The translations under genes were made by a program, and so were the position numbers. Source: G020353115 sp964389685 (GTDB taxonomy: Bacteria > Bacteroidota > Bacteroidia > Bacteroidales > VadinHA17). From it: DNA of 64,000 bases. Under the pieces are notes generated by a model that did no database searches, had not been told where the DNA came from, and saw nothing but the letters and a program-made list of their open reading frames with translations. This document shows, in pieces, positions 61,096-64,000 of this stretch; within the stretch, counting starts at the first letter, position 1, and each line of letters begins with the position of its first letter. The DNA lies in contig CAYMFM010000015.1 in assembly GCA_964389685.1 (NCBI GenBank), positions 1-64,000 of the forward strand, given 5' to 3'.

Positions 61096-62316
61096 ATGGA
61101 AGTGAACAGGAAATATCAGAATCTCTTCAGGGAAAAGAAGTGCTGTGTGATCATTCCCACATACAATAATTCTGATACCCTTCCGGACCTCATTGAAGAA
61201 GTTAGCCGGTACACGCGTCAGGTCATTGTGGTAAATGACGGATCGACGGATAAAACGCAAACGCTGCTGGAAAATGGCTTAAACAAAAAGGTTAATGTCG
61301 TTGATTACCCGAGGAACAGAGGGAAGGGGTATGCCATAAAAAAAGGATTTTTACGGGCGATGGACCTGGGATATGAGTATGCCATTACCATAGATTCTGA
61401 TGGACAGCACCTCCCTGCTGACCTGCCACACTTTATAAACCGCCTTTCCCAAAATGGAAGTTCCATTGTGGTTGGTGAGCGAAGAATGCCGGGAAAGAAC
61501 GTTCCAGCCAAGAATACATTTGCCAATAAATTCTCGAACTTTTGGTTCCGGCTTTATACAGGTAAGAAAATCCCTGATACTCAATGTGGATACAGGCTTT
61601 ATCCTTTGAAGTATTTACAGGATATAACGTTTTATTCCACAAAATATGAGTTTGAGGTGGAAATATTGGTCCGTTCATCCTGGAATGGGATTGGAATAGA
61701 CTCGGTTCCTGTCGATGTTTACTATCCTCCGCAAGAAAAACGGGTCACACATTTTCGGCCCATACGGGATTTTTTGCGGATCAGTGTGCTGAATACAATC
61801 CTGTTTTTTGTTGCATTTTTTTACATAAAACCATTCAAATTTGTCCGGGAATTTAAACGAAAGGGATTTAAGCGCTCAATGCAGGAACTGTTTCTTACTC
61901 CAAGTGATTCGAATTTAAAACTCTCACTGTCTGTAACCCTCGGTATATTTTGTGGAATACTGCCCATCTGGGGATGGCAGCTTGCCATTGCCATCTTTCT
62001 TGCATATCTCTTCAAAATGAATAAACCGATCGTTATTACCACTGCAAATATCAGTATCCCCCCCATGATCCCTATTGTCCTGTATTTCAGTTATAAAACA
62101 GGTGGAATAATTCTTGGCAATGGATCCGCAGCGATAAAATTCAGCGGACATATTGATTTTGATGTAGTATTGGCCAATATTTTTCAATATGTAATTGGGA
62201 GTCTTGTTTTTGGTGCGTTACTGGCTTTGTTTCTGGGAGGAATTACCTTCTTGAGCCTCTCTTTTTTCAGGAGGAATAGAAGGAATCCGAATGAATTGAA
62301 GCAAGTCCATGGATAA
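61096..62316 (+). CDS. GT2 glycosyltransferase fused to DUF2062 membrane domain
   Basis: The 406-residue protein has a GT2 domain (residues ~12-240): CVIIPTYNNSDTLPDLIEEV, VVNDGSTDKTQ, YAITIDSDGQHLPADLP with the metal-binding DSD, and a QCGYRLYP acceptor-side motif like dolichol-phosphate-mannose synthases. One helix follows near 250, then a DUF2062 domain with several membrane segments (about 280-395, LGIFCGILPIWGWQLAIAIF). It would transfer a sugar to a lipid carrier or to the pathway product at the inner membrane. The MMPL gene begins 45 bp downstream. Confidence 0.9.
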   Translation: MEVNRKYQNLFREKKCCVIIPTYNNSDTLPDLIEEVSRYTRQVIVVNDGSTDKTQTLLENGLNKKVNVVDYPRNRGKGYAIKKGFLRAMDLGYEYAITIDSDGQHLPADLPHFINRLSQNGSSIVVGERRMPGKNVPAKNTFANKFSNFWFRLYTGKKIPDTQCGYRLYPLKYLQDITFYSTKYEFEVEILVRSSWNGIGIDSVPVDVYYPPQEKRVTHFRPIRDFLRISVLNTILFFVAFFYIKPFKFVREFKRKGFKRSMQELFLTPSDSNLKLSLSVTLGIFCGILPIWGWQLAIAIFLAYLFKMNKPIVITTANISIPPMIPIVLYFSYKTGGIILGNGSAAIKFSGHIDFDVVLANIFQYVIGSLVFGALLALFLGGITFLSLSFFRRNRRNPNELKQVHG

Positions 62317-62361
62317 TCGAGTGTTGCTGGTTGCCAACTAAAGATCTATACAGACGATGAT

Positions 62362-64000
62362 ATGGGTAATTTCATGACCCGGTTTTTTATTAATTTTTTT
62401 CATTTTTTCAGGAACAGGAAGATCTTTCTGAGCATGATCTTTCTGATCCTGTTTGTTGTTTCCGGTTTTTTTATTTTAGGGCTCTCTTTTGAAGAGGATA
62501 TCACCCGGATTATGCCCAAAGATAAACAACTGGATCAGGTTGGTAAGGTATACCGTAAGTTTGACTTCATCGACAAGCTTGTCATTACCGTATCGCCAGC
62601 CGATTCGGGAAGGAATATTGATCCGGATCGTTTAATAGAATATGCCGATATGCTGGCGGATTCTATAAAACAAACACTCTATCCTGATTATACCACAGAG
62701 GTATTGGTATCGGCCGGTGAAGAACAGGTTTTGGAAATCTACGATTTCATACACAAACACTTGCCGCTATTTCTGGATGAAGGGGATTATCTGGTGATCG
62801 ACAGCCTGATCCGGGAGGAATCAATCCATCAGGGTGTAAAAAAAAATTACCGGATGCTCGTCTCCCCGGCGAGTTCAATATTTAAGAAATTTATTGTGCT
62901 CGATCCGCTGAATTTTACACCCCTGGCACTTGCCAAACTGGAAGAATTTCAGGTTGCAGAGAATTTCGTAATGCATGAGGATCATTTTTTTACCAGCAAC
63001 CTGAAACACCTGTTTATTTTTATCACTCCGGCACATCCATCCAGCGAATCAAAAATGAATAACCATTTGATTCAGGCCATTGATGAGCATATTGGTCTGC
63101 TGGAAGATAAAATGGGAGATGTGACAGCTGAATATTATGGTGGTGTTGCCGTTGCTGTATGCAATGCCAACCGAATAAAAAAGGACATAGCGGTAACCAT
63201 TAGCATTGCTGTCATCTTAATCCTGTTAATGATTGGTCTTTTTTTCCGGCGATTTGTACTCTTTTTTGTTATTTTTCTTCCGGCAATCTTTGGGGCAATC
63301 CTCTCGCTTTCTATCCTTTCCTTTGTCTCGCATGGTGTTTCAGCGATCTCTCTGGCAATCGGATCAGTATTGCTTGGAATAACCATTGATTATGGCCTGC
63401 ACTTCTTTACCCATTACAAACACGTTCGATCGGTTGAAAAAGTGCTTGATGATATCGCTTCACCCGTGCTGATGAGCAGTATAACCACCGGATCTGCATT
63501 TCTTTGCCTCTTGTTGATTGCATCCGATGTACTTAAGGATCTTGGACTTTTTGCAGCATTTAGTGTATTTATCGCTTCCCTGTTTTCTTTACTGGTACTG
63601 CCTCACTTCATTAAAAAAGAACCCGGAAATGATAGTAAACTCCACATGGGGCTGATTCACAAAATATCCGCAATACCATTTGATAAAAACGGGTATGTCA
63701 TCGGTGCGGTTTTTATCATTTCATTCCTTTCTCTCTTTTTCTTTCGGAAGGTCGGATTTGAGGGGAATATGTATGCAATGAACTATATGTCTGATGAATT
63801 AACAACAGCTGAAGCCAATTTAAGTCAACTTACCGACTTGACCCTGAATTCAACCTATATTGTGACAAGAGGAAAAGATTTCAATGAAGCATTGTGCAGC
63901 AATGAAAAACTATTGCCTGAATTAGAGAAGTTAAAAGAGGAGAATCTAATAAGTAATTACCTCTCTCTAAGTTCATTTTTTGTCTCCGACTCGATACAGG
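62362..64000 (+). CDS. MMPL/RND-family lipid exporter (3' truncated by the window edge)
   Basis: The first ~546 residues are seen, with no stop before 64000. A TM helix near residues 20-40 is followed by a large periplasmic domain, then a cluster of helices (about 270-420) with LLGITIDYGLHFFTHYKH, the MMPL/RND motif with Asp in a membrane helix, then SSITTGSAFLCLLLIASDV, and the start of the second periplasmic half. It should export a lipid-like or pigment product from the inner membrane. It pairs with the GT2-DUF2062 gene, as in flexirubin-type loci. Start ATG 62362 (MGNFMTRFF). Confidence 0.88.
   Translation, partial: MGNFMTRFFINFFHFFRNRKIFLSMIFLILFVVSGFFILGLSFEEDITRIMPKDKQLDQVGKVYRKFDFIDKLVITVSPADSGRNIDPDRLIEYADMLADSIKQTLYPDYTTEVLVSAGEEQVLEIYDFIHKHLPLFLDEGDYLVIDSLIREESIHQGVKKNYRMLVSPASSIFKKFIVLDPLNFTPLALAKLEEFQVAENFVMHEDHFFTSNLKHLFIFITPAHPSSESKMNNHLIQAIDEHIGLLEDKMGDVTAEYYGGVAVAVCNANRIKKDIAVTISIAVILILLMIGLFFRRFVLFFVIFLPAIFGAILSLSILSFVSHGVSAISLAIGSVLLGITIDYGLHFFTHYKHVRSVEKVLDDIASPVLMSSITTGSAFLCLLLIASDVLKDLGLFAAFSVFIASLFSLLVLPHFIKKEPGNDSKLHMGLIHKISAIPFDKNGYVIGAVFIISFLSLFFFRKVGFEGNMYAMNYMSDELTTAEANLSQLTDLTLNSTYIVTRGKDFNEALCSNEKLLPELEKLKEENLISNYLSLSSFFVSDSIQ

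Overview
The window looks like a chromosome piece from a member of the Bacteroidota, most likely a Bacteroidales/Marinilabiliales-type anaerobe or marine/sediment relative. The signs are a complete SusC/SusD-type starch locus, type IX secretion (T9SS) C-terminal sorting domains on three proteins, many lipoproteins with an early Cys, and promoters carrying the Bacteroidota -7 box (TAnnTTTG). No tRNA, rRNA, CRISPR array, phage or transposase gene was seen. One 100-N scaffold gap is present at 17687-17786.

Layout. (1) 1-10.1 kb: the tail of an unknown gene, a SAM methyltransferase, then a housekeeping stretch on the minus strand (RsbU-type PP2C phosphatase, EF-P, DUF3108 protein, TsaB, RND adaptor and TolC), a YgjP-like metallopeptidase and a T9SS surface protein. 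(2) 10.2-36 kb: a starch/maltodextrin utilisation region. The plus-strand arm holds an SLC45-like MFS transporter, a GH65 maltose phosphorylase, class II aldolase, an esterase, a broken T9SS protein and a GH13 lipoprotein. The minus-strand arm holds SusC, a chimeric SusD, SusE, a GH53 galactanase-like enzyme, a SusA-like GH13 and a T9SS GH13. A LacI-family regulator sits divergent from susC. Near-identical CGCAAACGTTTGAAA sites lie upstream of the susC promoter and the MFS promoter and tie the two arms into one candidate regulon. An AT-rich FtsX-type permease gene interrupts the region. (3) 36-46.4 kb: cupin, GT4 glycosyltransferase, a small RHH-like protein, a VIT/vWA/TonB-C protein, an ECF sigma factor with an unusual anti-sigma/TonB-C protein, a tandem universal stress protein, a SiaC-like DUF1987 protein and a short MutS-like ATPase.

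(4) 46.5-64 kb, continuing past the right edge: a biosynthetic locus built around an acyl carrier protein. A plus-strand operon encodes a hot-dog thioesterase, two crotonase paralogues, a degenerate AcpS-like protein and a KAS III-like protein without the usual His and Asn. A convergent minus-strand operon encodes an XRE-like regulator, a BtrH-like acyltransferase, the ACP, a sulfotransferase, a B12-binding radical SAM enzyme, an unknown 134-residue protein and a PaaK-like acyl-CoA/ACP ligase. Next come an O-methyltransferase, a C45 autoproteolytic acyltransferase, a phytoene-desaturase-like FAD enzyme, a GT2-DUF2062 protein and an MMPL exporter. Several of these resemble parts of flexirubin/aryl-polyene loci, but no condensing KS/CLF pair or aromatic ammonia-lyase is visible, and the sulfotransferase/radical SAM/O-methyltransferase set points to a differently decorated acyl product. 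This is the best candidate for an undescribed system here.

A 90-bp structured repeat occurs at both ends of the 56-kb interval (113-202 and 56409-56498) in inverted orientation. The two copies are identical except that a 5-base hairpin loop is itself reverse-complemented.
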